NCBI RefSeq assembly: GCF_023221775.1
Contig: NZ_JAKUDS010000004.1
Location: 62,001-126,000, forward strand
Direction: 5' to 3'
DNA: 64,000 nt
Source of the DNA: Enterococcus cecorum
Lineage (GTDB): Bacteria; Bacillota; Bacilli; Lactobacillales; Enterococcaceae
The translations under genes and the position numbers were made by a program. Shown piece after piece: positions 42,938 to 50,780 of the stretch. The notes under the pieces are model-generated. The model searched no databases, was not told the DNA's origin, and worked only from the letters and a program-made list of their open reading frames with translations. Every line of letters begins with the position of its first letter. Positions within the stretch are counted from its first letter, which is position 1.

Positions 42938-44560
42938 ATGAAAAAAATTGTTAGTTTATTATTTGTGGCAAGTCTTTTCTTAGCAGCATGCGGCAATTCA
43001 GCAACAACTTCTAAGGAAAGTAAATCAACCAAACAAGAAATTGCCGTATCTACACCAGGTGAATTATCGACACTTGATAGTGCACAATATACTGATGTGA
43101 ACAGTTCTGATATGATTGGTCAAGTTTCAGAAGGATTATACCGTTTAGATAAAGAGGGAAATCCTGAACTTGCGATGGCCAAAGAAGAGCCAAAAGTGAG
43201 TGAAGATGGCTTAACCTATACGTTCAAATTACGCGAGGCTAAATATAGTGATGGGACTCCAGTTCGTGCGCAAGATTTTGTGTATGCGTTCCAAAATGTG
43301 GTCGATCCAAAAACAACCTCTAGTTCAAGTCACCGCATGGATATCTTTAAAAACGGGGAGAAAATCCGCAATGGGGAACTACCTGTTGATCAACTAGGTG
43401 TTAAAGCGCTAGACGATCAAACGTTAGAATTAGATTTAGTAGCCCCTGCACCATTCTTACCAGAAATCTTGACAGGTACACCATTTATGCCTAAACAAGA
43501 AAAATTTGCCTCTGAAAAGGGAAAAGCGTATGGCACAAGTGCAGAGAATTTTGTCGGCAACGGACCTTTTGTGATTAAAGGCTGGGATGGCAATAATGAA
43601 AGCTGGACTTTAGAAAAAAATCCTACTTACTGGGATGCGAAGAATGTCAAATTGAAAAAAGTAAAAGTACAAGTTGTAAAAGAAATTGCGACAGGCGTCA
43701 ACTTGTTTAATGATGGTCAATTAGACTATACGACTTTAAGTGATGTTTACGCCCAAAGTAATCAAGAGAATCCATTAGCCCACTTTGTCCCTAAAGCGAT
43801 GGTTGGTTATATCAGTGCAAACCATAAGCGTCCAGTAACTGGGAATGTACATGTTCGCCAAGCTATTTTACAAGCCATTAATAAGAAAAGTTATACAAAA
43901 AATGTCTTATCCGATGGCTCTCAACCGTTAAATGGTTTTGTTCCAACTAACTTCGCGAAAAATCCAGAAACTGGTGAAGACTATCGTAAAGAAGCTGGCG
44001 ACTTGATGCCTTATGATTTAAAAGCCGCTCAAAAGAACTGGGAATTAGCGAAAAAAGAATTAGGTAAAGATGAAATCGAGTTGGAATTACTCGCTTCTGA
44101 TACCGCTACTTCTAAAAAGACGGTAGAATTCTTACAAGGTCAGTTACAACAAAACTTACCTGGTTTGAAAATTGACATTAAGAACGTACCATTGCAAAAC
44201 CGTTTAGACTTACAAGATAAGAGTGAATTTGATTTAGTGTATGGTACTTGGACGCCAGACTACGCAGATCCAATCAATTTCTTAGAGTTCTATGATTCAA
44301 CAGGTGGCTTAAACTCATCAGGTTATGCCAATAAAGCATATGATGCAGGATTAGAAGAAGCTCGCACCACTTTAGCTAAAGATCCAGCCAAACGTTGGGC
44401 AAAATTAATTGAAATGGAAAAACAATTAGTCGAAAAAGATACCGCCGTTTTACCATTCTACCAAGGAAGCGTGGCCTATCTTAAATCAGAACGCCTACAC
44501 GGATTACAAGTCTTCCCATTCGGACGCACCGTATCCTACCGACTCGCATATGTAAAATAA
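42938..44560 (+). CDS. Oligopeptide-binding lipoprotein (OppA family)
   Basis: Extracellular solute-binding lipoprotein of 540 residues, SBP_bac_5 family. Signal peptide and lipobox LFLAAC with the lipidated Cys at 18; family motifs LDSAQYTD, YTFKLREAKYSDGTPV, AQDFVYAF and ENFVGNGPF. It would bind peptides for an Opp ABC importer, but no permease or ATPase genes are adjacent, so it uses one encoded elsewhere or acts in peptide sensing. The ATG follows AAGGAAGG. Its stop codon touches a hairpin repeat cluster; the first ordinary terminator is ~450 bp later. Confidence 0.9.
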   Translation: MKKIVSLLFVASLFLAACGNSATTSKESKSTKQEIAVSTPGELSTLDSAQYTDVNSSDMIGQVSEGLYRLDKEGNPELAMAKEEPKVSEDGLTYTFKLREAKYSDGTPVRAQDFVYAFQNVVDPKTTSSSSHRMDIFKNGEKIRNGELPVDQLGVKALDDQTLELDLVAPAPFLPEILTGTPFMPKQEKFASEKGKAYGTSAENFVGNGPFVIKGWDGNNESWTLEKNPTYWDAKNVKLKKVKVQVVKEIATGVNLFNDGQLDYTTLSDVYAQSNQENPLAHFVPKAMVGYISANHKRPVTGNVHVRQAILQAINKKSYTKNVLSDGSQPLNGFVPTNFAKNPETGEDYRKEAGDLMPYDLKAAQKNWELAKKELGKDEIELELLASDTATSKKTVEFLQGQLQQNLPGLKIDIKNVPLQNRLDLQDKSEFDLVYGTWTPDYADPINFLEFYDSTGGLNSSGYANKAYDAGLEEARTTLAKDPAKRWAKLIEMEKQLVEKDTAVLPFYQGSVAYLKSERLHGLQVFPFGRTVSYRLAYVK

Positions 44561-44690
44561 GATCGTGAAGCAGCTCGCTTAGACATGAAGAAATTCGTGT
44601 GTTTACCTACCGCTGAGAAAATCGGATGAAAGGAGATTTTCTTAAGCGGGAGGGCGAATTTCACAATGTCTAGCTGCTGAACGCCGTGTA
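44559..44690. repeat. Hairpin repeat, type 2 with core
   Basis: AAGATCGTGAAGCAGCTCGC ... GCTGAACGCCGTGTA begins in the oppA stop codon. Arms AGACAT/ATGTCT and CAGCT/AGCTG enclose a core with GAAAATC/GATTTTC around GGATGAAAGGA, a core shared with the type 3 units at 44862 and 47043 but absent from the type 2 copy at 8559. Confidence 0.85.
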
Positions 44691-44693
44691 TCT

Positions 44694-44824
44694 AAGGTTG
44701 TAAATCGACTTGAACAGCTACGAACGGATAAGATTGTCCGACACGTCGGGAAAGTCCGAGAAGCAAAGACTTTCCCAGACGTGGGGGCTTATACGCCGAA
44801 GTAGCTAGTCGATTTACCCCGTCA
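44694..44824. repeat. 131 bp hairpin repeat, type 1 copy B
   Basis: Starts AAGGTTGTAAATCGACTT and ends TCGATTTACCCCGTCA. Same length and structure as copies at 8426 and 46873; arm GCTAC/GTAGC replaces GCCAC/GTGGC of copy A. Confidence 0.9.
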
Positions 44825-44827
44825 AAT

Positions 44828-44998
44828 AAGGTTGTGATAAGGGTCGGTTAGCTACAAGCAAAAGGTTATCAATCAACTTGGTCAAATACGAGAAAATTCA
44901 TGTGTTACCTACTGCTAAGAAAATCGGATGAAAGGAGATTTTCTTATCGGAAGGGGAAATTTTCCGAGTATTTAGTTGATTGATACCGAGAAAGCTAA
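44828..44998. repeat. Nested hairpin repeat: shell with type 3 insert
   Basis: Outer shell AAGGTTGTGATAAGGGTCGG, TTAGCTACAAG ... AGCTAA encloses a type 3 hairpin (44862-44990) with arms TATCAATCAACT/AGTTGATTGATA, CAAATAC/GTATTTAG and the GGATGAAAGGA core. The shell alone occurs at 20682. Confidence 0.85.
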
Positions 44999-45010
44999 AT
45001 ATTGATATAA

Positions 45011-45055
45011 CAAACCTCTTTTCCTTTTAGTAAAGAAGGAAAGGGGCTTTTTTTA
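45011..45055 (+). terminator. Terminator downstream of the repeat cluster
   Basis: CCTCTTTTCCTT pairs with AAGGAAAGGGG, followed by T7; likely the true end of the oppA transcript. Confidence 0.8.
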
Positions 45056-45121
45056 AGCAAGATTTTCGCTATTTTTATATATTCGTGATAAGGTAACAGT
45101 TGTCAGAAAGAAGGGATTTAA

Positions 45122-46138
45122 GTGCGTTATCATATTATGGAAAGCAATGATATCCGCATGAATTTAGCAACAGAAGAATATTTAATGAATCATGCCGATG
45201 TCAGTGAACCACTATTTTTAGTCTATATTCAATCACCTTGTGTCATTATTGGCCGCAATCAAAATGCCTATGAGGAACTCGATTTAAATTATTTACGTGA
45301 AAATCAGATTACACTTACTCGCCGTATATCTGGTGGTGGCGCAGTATTTGATGATTTAGGCAATATGAGTTTTAGCTTTGTGAAAAAACGCGATGAGGTT
45401 CAATTTGGGGATTATCAGAATGTGACCGAACCGATTTTGGCGGCGCTCCACAAAATGGGTGCAACACGTGCAGAAAGTGGCGGACGGAATGATTTGTACA
45501 TTGATGGTTTGAAATTTTCGGGAAATGCGATGTATAGCAAAAATAATCGCACTTATTCGCATGGAACGTTAATGTATGATGTGGATTTAAGTGTATTAGA
45601 TCGAATTTTGACCGTCTCTAAGGAAAAAATTGCCTCAAAAGCAACCCCATCCGTGAAGAAAAATGTAACGAATGTGAAAGGCTATCTCAAACCAGAATTT
45701 CAATTCGAACGTACAGAAGATTTCCGTGACCAATTATTGTGCGAATTATATGGCGTAAAAAGTCTAGCAGAGATTAAAGATAAAGAACTGGTATTAACGC
45801 AAGCTGACCGTGAAGTAATTCAAAAATTATTTGATGAAAAATATGCCAATGATGCGTGGATTTTTGGAGAAGCGCCGGCCTTTGAGTACAGCAAACGCAC
45901 GCGCATTGCTAGTGTTGGGATTGTCGATGTAAAATTAAATGTCGTTCATGGCAAAATTTCTGCAGCTAAGATTTTTGGCGATTTCTTTGGTCAACAACCA
46001 GTTGAACAACTTAGCGCATTTTTAGTCGGTAAAGAGTATCGTTTTGAAGCGATTGAAAAAGCATTAAAACAAATCAAGGTAAGTGAATATATCCATAACT
46101 TAACGAATGAGGATTTCTTAGCTTTACTTTTCAGCTAA
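45122..46138 (+). CDS. lplA: Lipoate-protein ligase
   Basis: Attaches free lipoate, via lipoyl-AMP, to lipoyl domains of 2-oxoacid dehydrogenases or GcvH. The 338-residue protein has the LplA N-domain with RRISGGGAVFDDLGNMSFSF (lipoate-binding loop), GRNDLYIDGLKFSGNAMY (catalytic Lys) and HGTLMYDVDL, plus the C-terminal accessory domain. The start is GTG after AAGAAGGGA. It is a single gene lying between two repeat clusters; no pyruvate dehydrogenase genes are near. Which lipoyl protein it serves is unknown. Confidence 0.92.
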   Translation: MRYHIMESNDIRMNLATEEYLMNHADVSEPLFLVYIQSPCVIIGRNQNAYEELDLNYLRENQITLTRRISGGGAVFDDLGNMSFSFVKKRDEVQFGDYQNVTEPILAALHKMGATRAESGGRNDLYIDGLKFSGNAMYSKNNRTYSHGTLMYDVDLSVLDRILTVSKEKIASKATPSVKKNVTNVKGYLKPEFQFERTEDFRDQLLCELYGVKSLAEIKDKELVLTQADREVIQKLFDEKYANDAWIFGEAPAFEYSKRTRIASVGIVDVKLNVVHGKISAAKIFGDFFGQQPVEQLSAFLVGKEYRFEAIEKALKQIKVSEYIHNLTNEDFLALLFS

Positions 46139-46264
46139 TATTTGTAGCGAAAAAAGTGGCAAAATCATGGAAATTACCTAAATTTGTTTCATCGTACTAG
46201 CTAAATGGCAAAGTTTTTGCTACAATGGGAATGAACTATTTTAAAGATTAAAGGAGACATTTAA

Positions 46265-46828
46265 ATGATTTCAGCAAGTGATTTAAGAGCTGGTATGACT
46301 TTTGTACAAGATGGCAAATTAATTAAAGTTTTAGAAGCAAGCCATCACAAACCAGGTAAAGGAAATACAGTAATGCGTATGAAATTACGTGACGTTCGTA
46401 GTGGGGCAACTTACGATACAACTTTCCGTCCTGAAGAAAAATTCGAACGTGCACACATTGACACAAAAACAGTTCAATACCTTTACACAATGGATGACAC
46501 AGCGTATTTCATGGATTTAGAAAGTTATGAACAATACGAAATTCCAACTGAAACTGTAGAAACTGAAATGAAATATATCCTTGAAAACATGGAAGTTAAG
46601 ATTCAATTCTTTGGTTCTGAAGTCGTAGGTATCCAATTACCAACAACTGTAGTCCTAAAAGTTGAAGAAACACAACCATCAATCAAGGGTGCAACGGTAA
46701 CTGGTTCAGGTAAACCAGCTACTATGGAAACTGGATTAGTTGTAAACGTACCAGACTTTATCGAAGCAGGCGAATACTTAGAAATCAACACTGCTGAAGG
46801 AACTTACGTAAAACGCGCAACTAAGTAA
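46265..46828 (+). CDS. efp: Translation elongation factor P
   Basis: Relieves ribosome stalling at polyproline stretches by binding between the P and E sites. The 187 residues show the three-domain EF-P: N-terminal [13 protein letters not shown], the tip loop [11 protein letters not shown] with the Lys (~34) that is modified in other bacteria, and C-terminal [19 protein letters not shown]. No EpmA/EpmB or YmfI modifying gene is adjacent. The ATG follows AAAGGAGAC; a TACAAT box lies at 46221. Own terminator follows. Confidence 0.97.
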   Translation: MISASDLRAGMTFVQDGKLIKVLEASHHKPGKGNTVMRMKLRDVRSGATYDTTFRPEEKFERAHIDTKTVQYLYTMDDTAYFMDLESYEQYEIPTETVETEMKYILENMEVKIQFFGSEVVGIQLPTTVVLKVEETQPSIKGATVTGSGKPATMETGLVVNVPDFIEAGEYLEINTAEGTYVKRATK

Positions 46829-46835
46829 TACTGAG

Positions 46836-46868
46836 AAAATGGGATGTGAGCCAATCGCATCCCTTTTT
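46836..46868 (+). terminator. Terminator after efp
   Basis: GGGATG pairs with CATCCC, followed by T5; five bases later the repeat cluster begins. Confidence 0.75.
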
Positions 46869-46872
46869 ACAT

Positions 46873-47003
46873 AAGGTTGTAAATCGACTTGGTCAGCTAC
46901 GAGCGGATAAGATTGTCCAACACGTCTGGAAAGTCCGAGAAGTAAAGACTTTCCAAGACGTGGTGGCTTATACGCCGAAGTAGCTAGTCGATTTACACCG
47001 TCA
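46873..47003. repeat. 131 bp hairpin repeat, type 1 copy C
   Basis: Starts AAGGTTGTAAATCGACTT and ends TCGATTTACACCGTCA. In the core, T-A replaces the G-C pair of copies A and B (GTCTGGAAAG/CTTTCCAAGAC), keeping the helix. Confidence 0.9.
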
Positions 47004-47008
47004 AAAGC

Positions 47009-47183
47009 AAGGTTGTGAAGTGGGGCAATCAGCTACAAGAAAAAGGTTATCAATCAACTTGGGCAAATACGAGAAAATTCATGTGCTTACCTACCACTGC
47101 GAAAATCGGATGAAAGTAGATTTTCTTAAGTAGGAGGGTGAATTTTCCGAGTATTTAGTTGATTGATACCGAGAAAGCTAGCT
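47009..47183. repeat. Nested hairpin repeat: shell with type 3 insert
   Basis: AAGGTTGTGAAG, CAGCTACAAG ... AGCTAGCT encloses a 131 bp type 3 hairpin (47043-47173) nearly identical to the one at 44862-44990. It ends about 70 bp before the CLC gene. Confidence 0.85.
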
Positions 47184-47252
47184 AATAACAATCTTTGTAC
47201 TTTCTTTTGTGAAAAATTAGATAAGAAAATTGCATAAAATGAGGTGTTTTCA

Positions 47253-48461
47253 GTGCGTGGTTATTCTTTAGAAAAGATGAAGCACGTTGGATTAGTTTTA
47301 ATATTAAGCGTATTAATCGGGTTATCAGTTGGGGCATTGGATGCTGGATTTGGACGTGTGCTAGATTATATCAGTATCTTTTTTCATCAACATAAGCATA
47401 TTTTACTCCCTTTTCTAGGGTTTGCTGGGATGTTATTTGTTCATATTCAACTAAAATATGGGAAAGATAGTCATTTAGGGATAGGGCTGATTTTTAAAGC
47501 AGGGTATGGAGAGGTCAGCAAGGTACCTAAACGATTAGTGCCCTTTGCCATCTGCGGGACGTGGTTAACCCATTTATTTGGTGGTTCAGCCGGTCGTGAA
47601 GGGGTAGCGGTGCAAATCGGGGCAACAGTGGCGCATGCTTTTGGTCGACAATTTCAAGGCATGAACTATAAGCGGTTTATTGTTATCGGGATGGCTTCAG
47701 GGTTTGCTGGATTATTCCAAACACCAATAGCTGCAATCTTTTTTGCGATGGAAGTCTTGGTTGTGGGGCATTTAACCTATGATGTATTACTTCCTACGAT
47801 GGTTGCTTCTTTTACCGCGAGCTTTACTTCTGAATTTTTAGGATTAAGTAAATTTAGCTATCATCTGGTATTAGATGATCGTTTACCGTGGTTTTTGATT
47901 GTACGCTTAGTTATTTTAGGTATTATTTTCGGTTTAGTCGGTTATTTATTTGCAAGAACCATGCGCTTAACTCGGCTAACTTTAACCAATCATTTCCCTA
48001 ATCCTGTATGGCGAATCGGTATCGTTGGTATTATTGTTAGTATTTTGTTATTTGTTTTTCATGATGGACGCTATGCAAGTTTAGGAACGAATTTGATTGT
48101 GGATAGTTTTCATGGTGGAACGATTTATCCTTGCGACTGGTTCTTAAAAATGATTTTAACCGCCTTGACACTTGCTTGTGGTTTCCAAGGTGGGGAAGTG
48201 TTACCGATGTTTGCGATTGGTTCAACCTTAGGAGCAGCTTTAGCCGGTATTTTTGGTTTGCCAGTGGATTTTGTAGCGGCACTAGGATTTGCCAGTGTCT
48301 TTGGTAGTGCGACGAATACCTTCTTGGCACCAATCTTTATCGGTGCTGAAGTATTTGGCTTTGATGCGATTCCTTACTTTTTTATCGTTTGTGCAATCGG
48401 TTATCTATGTAACGGAAACCGCAGCATCTACAGCCTACAAAAAATCGAAAAAGAATTTTAA
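47253..48461 (+). CDS. CLC family transporter, probable fluoride/proton antiporter (CLC-F)
   Basis: A 402-residue membrane protein with the CLC fold of about 18 helices. The gating region reads GGSAGREGVAVQIGA, with the gating Glu followed by Val rather than the Pro of chloride CLCs, and the third anion-binding segment is GGEVLPMFAIG. These variants, the length and the overall sequence resemble CLC-F exporters, including the enterococcal one studied structurally. The role would be fluoride export; a chloride channel is the alternative. No fluoride riboswitch is visible upstream, where repeats lie. Start GTG 47253 follows GAGGTG. Confidence 0.8.
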   Translation: MRGYSLEKMKHVGLVLILSVLIGLSVGALDAGFGRVLDYISIFFHQHKHILLPFLGFAGMLFVHIQLKYGKDSHLGIGLIFKAGYGEVSKVPKRLVPFAICGTWLTHLFGGSAGREGVAVQIGATVAHAFGRQFQGMNYKRFIVIGMASGFAGLFQTPIAAIFFAMEVLVVGHLTYDVLLPTMVASFTASFTSEFLGLSKFSYHLVLDDRLPWFLIVRLVILGIIFGLVGYLFARTMRLTRLTLTNHFPNPVWRIGIVGIIVSILLFVFHDGRYASLGTNLIVDSFHGGTIYPCDWFLKMILTALTLACGFQGGEVLPMFAIGSTLGAALAGIFGLPVDFVAALGFASVFGSATNTFLAPIFIGAEVFGFDAIPYFFIVCAIGYLCNGNRSIYSLQKIEKEF

Positions 48462-48465
48462 TAAT

Positions 48466-48517
48466 AATTTTCCCACAATAAGTATGACTAAATTGAACTT
48501 ATTGCGGGAATTTTTTA
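48466..48517. terminator. Bidirectional terminator between convergent genes
   Basis: AATTTTCCCACAATAAG pairs with CTTATTGCGGGAATT, flanked by A/T runs on both sides. Confidence 0.8.
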
Positions 48518-48802
48518 CTTTTCATTAGGTAATTTTACACTGAGATGTGTGCGAAGATAAGTTTCTTTTTGTCTACGCGTTAATTGTTTAAAGGCATACT
48601 CCGCTTTTTGGGCCTCGCTTCTGGTAGCAAAACTTTCAGCGTGAATCATTTTTAAAGGGCGTCGTTTGGATAATTTGGTATATTTTGCGCCAATGCCTTG
48701 ATTGTGTTCGTTCAATCTGCGTGCCAAATCCGTCGTATAGCCCCCATAAAATGTGCCATCTTTGCATAATAATACATAAAAATAATGAACTTTACTTTCC
48801 AT
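48515..48802 (-). CDS. GIY-YIG domain protein (UPF0213 type)
   Basis: A 95-residue single-domain GIY-YIG nuclease-like protein of the YhbQ/YazA group. It keeps YFYVLLCKDGTFYGGYTTD (variant of GIY...YIG), the Arg of DLARRLNEHN and the metal-binding Glu of KAEYAFK. The biological role of this group is uncertain. It overlaps the upstream methyltransferase gene by 11 bp, the standard trmN6-yazA arrangement of Firmicutes, so both come from one transcript. Confidence 0.85.
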   Translation of the reverse strand: MESKVHYFYVLLCKDGTFYGGYTTDLARRLNEHNQGIGAKYTKLSKRRPLKMIHAESFATRSEAQKAEYAFKQLTRRQKETYLRTHLSVKLPNEK

Positions 48803-49541
48803 AGAGCATCTTCTTTATCGTTGGAGTATATTCGCCATTTGCATCATAGGTATAGATTGGTGGCAAAACTTTAAGTCCATCTTTTTTTCCTTGATAAATG
48901 CCTTCAACCAATAAAATATTCGCCTCTTTACCTTCTTTAGGATAAATAAATTGAATTTTCTTTGGCATAATTTTGTATTGTTGCATGGTCTCAATCACTT
49001 CAAGAAAACGCTCAGGGCGATGAACTAAACATAGACGTCCATTCATTTTAAGTAAGTGGGCACTGGTTTGAATGACGGTCTCTAAATTGGTGTATATTTC
49101 GTGTCGCGCGATGGCAAGATACTCATTGGGATTTTTGTGATTGGTCGGCAAATCTTTAAAATATGGTGGGTTGCATAAAATTAAATCCACAGAGTCATGA
49201 CCTAAATATTTTGGGGCGTTCTTTAAATCATCTTGAATCACCGTCATCTGTTCAGATAAATTATTGAGTTGGATGCTTCGTTGAGCCATATCTGCAAGAC
49301 GAGCTTGTAACTCAATTTGAATAATATCCGCTTGCGTATGCCGACTGACAAAAAGGCCAACTGCCCCATTACCCGCGCACATATCGACAATTTTTCCACG
49401 CTTAGGAATATTAGGAAAGTTTGCTAATAAAACAGCATCCAAGGAAAACGAAAACACTTCGCGACTTTGGATGATTTGAATGTCTTCGGAAAATAATTGA
49501 TCGATTCTTTCGTTTTGAAATAATTGGACCTCACTTGACAT
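48792..49541 (-). CDS. tRNA1(Val) adenine-N6 methyltransferase-like (TrmN6/YabB)
   Basis: SAM-dependent methyltransferase of 249 residues. The SAM loop is DMCAGNGAVGL (~48-58) and the amino-methyltransferase motif CNPPYFKD (~123-130), which marks N6-adenine or N5-glutamine methylation. By family (TrmN6/YabB/YfiC) it probably modifies A37 of a valine tRNA. Start is the ATG after AAGGAGAAGTCT; the longer frame upstream is unsupported. It overlaps the GIY-YIG gene downstream. Confidence 0.85.
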   Translation of the reverse strand: MSSEVQLFQNERIDQLFSEDIQIIQSREVFSFSLDAVLLANFPNIPKRGKIVDMCAGNGAVGLFVSRHTQADIIQIELQARLADMAQRSIQLNNLSEQMTVIQDDLKNAPKYLGHDSVDLILCNPPYFKDLPTNHKNPNEYLAIARHEIYTNLETVIQTSAHLLKMNGRLCLVHRPERFLEVIETMQQYKIMPKKIQFIYPKEGKEANILLVEGIYQGKKDGLKVLPPIYTYDANGEYTPTIKKMLYGK

Positions 49542-49751
49542 AGACTTCTCCTTAGTTATTTTTAAAAGCTTTACATTATGAAAATAGGTAATAATATCTG
49601 TTACTTTATCATACCTAGTTATTTGATAGATTCTATCTTTTTCACAAGCTATTATACTATGAAATGAATGAATGAAAAAGAAAAAAATACTTGTCAAGGA
49701 GTTAATTAACAAGCTATACTTAGGGTTATAAGGAAAGGAAGGATGTCTTAA

Positions 49752-50384
49752 ATGTTCTTTAGTTTTATGCGTGGCTTTTGTCGTGTATTGTTCTTTGTCA
49801 TTAATGGCAATTTAGAAATTCAAAATAAAGAAAAATTACCTCAGGACGAAAATTATATTTTGGTTGCCCCACATCGTACTTGGTGGGATCCCTTGTATTT
49901 AGCGGTGGCTGCACGTCCGAAAAAATTCGCTTTTATGGCCAAAGAAGAGCTGTTTAAAAATCCGATTATTCGCTTTATTTTGGTCCATTCCAATGCATTT
50001 CCTGTCAATCGTCAAAAACCTGGTCCAAGTGCAATCAAAACACCAGTTAAATTATTGAAGAATACCGATTTGAGTTTGATTATGTTCCCTTCAGGTAGTC
50101 GTTATTCTTCAGAGTTAAAAGGTGGCATGACCGTAATTGCAAGAATGGCAAAAGTGCGGATAGTTCCATGTGTCTATCAAGGGCCTTTAACATTAGGTGG
50201 CTTATTCTTGCGGAAGAAAATTGTTATCCGTTTTGGGGATCCGATTGATATTTCTGATGTGAAAAAATCGGATAAAGCCGGGATTCAAATGGTGGATGAA
50301 CGTTTAACTAAGGCTTTTAATCAGTTGGACTATGAAGTGAATCCAGATTTCAAATATGTGATTCCAGAAAAAAAGAAAAAGTAA
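49752..50384 (+). CDS. 1-acylglycerol-3-phosphate acyltransferase (PlsC-like)
   Basis: Membrane-associated acyltransferase of 210 residues. It has the catalytic H-x4-D as APHRTWWDP (~38-46), NAFPVNR, and MFPSGSRYS in place of the usual FPEGTR, then PCVYQGPL. It probably transfers acyl chains to lysophosphatidic acid in phospholipid synthesis, but the altered third motif leaves room for another acceptor. N-terminal hydrophobic stretch MFFSFMRGFCRVLFF anchors it. The ATG follows AAGGAAGGATG and a terminator follows the gene. Confidence 0.85.
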   Translation: MFFSFMRGFCRVLFFVINGNLEIQNKEKLPQDENYILVAPHRTWWDPLYLAVAARPKKFAFMAKEELFKNPIIRFILVHSNAFPVNRQKPGPSAIKTPVKLLKNTDLSLIMFPSGSRYSSELKGGMTVIARMAKVRIVPCVYQGPLTLGGLFLRKKIVIRFGDPIDISDVKKSDKAGIQMVDERLTKAFNQLDYEVNPDFKYVIPEKKKK

Positions 50385-50388
50385 GTAG

Positions 50389-50422
50389 AAAGTCAAGAGT
50401 AGGCAAAACTCTTGGCTTTTTT
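50389..50422 (+). terminator. Terminator after the acyltransferase gene
   Basis: GTCAAGAGT pairs with ACTCTTGGC, followed by T6. Confidence 0.8.
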
Positions 50423-50425
50423 GGT

Positions 50426-50461
50426 TGAAAAAAGACTGATGGCATTAATCCAATCAGTCTT
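50426..50461 (-). terminator. Orphan minus-strand terminator
   Basis: AAGACTGAT and ATCAGTCTT form a perfect 9 bp stem. A T run (six T) follows only on the minus strand, where no gene ends. Confidence 0.6.
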
Positions 50462-50642
50462 AGGCAAACGACAGCAGAAGGCAAGAATAACAATAATTTA
50501 AATGATTTCTGACAATACAGGCACTAAACGAATGAAAATATAAGAATGGGGGAATGTATGACGTTTTGCGCTGCTCCCTCAAACTGTTCGTCATACAACA
50601 AAATCGTTAAAATAACAATAATTGATATACTGGAATAGAATG
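50462..50642 (-). ncRNA. Candidate minus-strand small RNA
   Basis: A possible promoter on the minus strand (TTTTGT, 17 bp, TATCAT; 50677-50649) and the orphan terminator at 50426-50461 bracket about 200 bases. Inside is a hairpin TGTATGACG/CGTCATACA (50555-50597) with a 25-base loop. No coding frame is apparent. Weak promoter; speculative. Confidence 0.3.
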
Positions 50643-50720
50643 ATTTGTATGATATTCAATTTTGGTATTTTACAAAATAAATCGTTTAACAATAGTAATA
50701 ACAGATGAAATAAGAACATA

Positions 50721-50749
50721 TAGACGCTTAAAGTGGTAAGTGCTATAAT
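50721..50749 (+). promoter_or_regulatory. sbcDC promoter
   Basis: TAGACG (50721-50726), 17 bp spacer, TATAAT (50744-50749). Confidence 0.6.
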
Positions 50750-50780
50750 TAGAGCAAATAAGAATAAAGTGGGTGAGAGG

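Noticed and set aside
47184-47252. Fluoride (crcB) riboswitch before the CLC gene
   Set aside because: The short region lacks the conserved crcB motifs.
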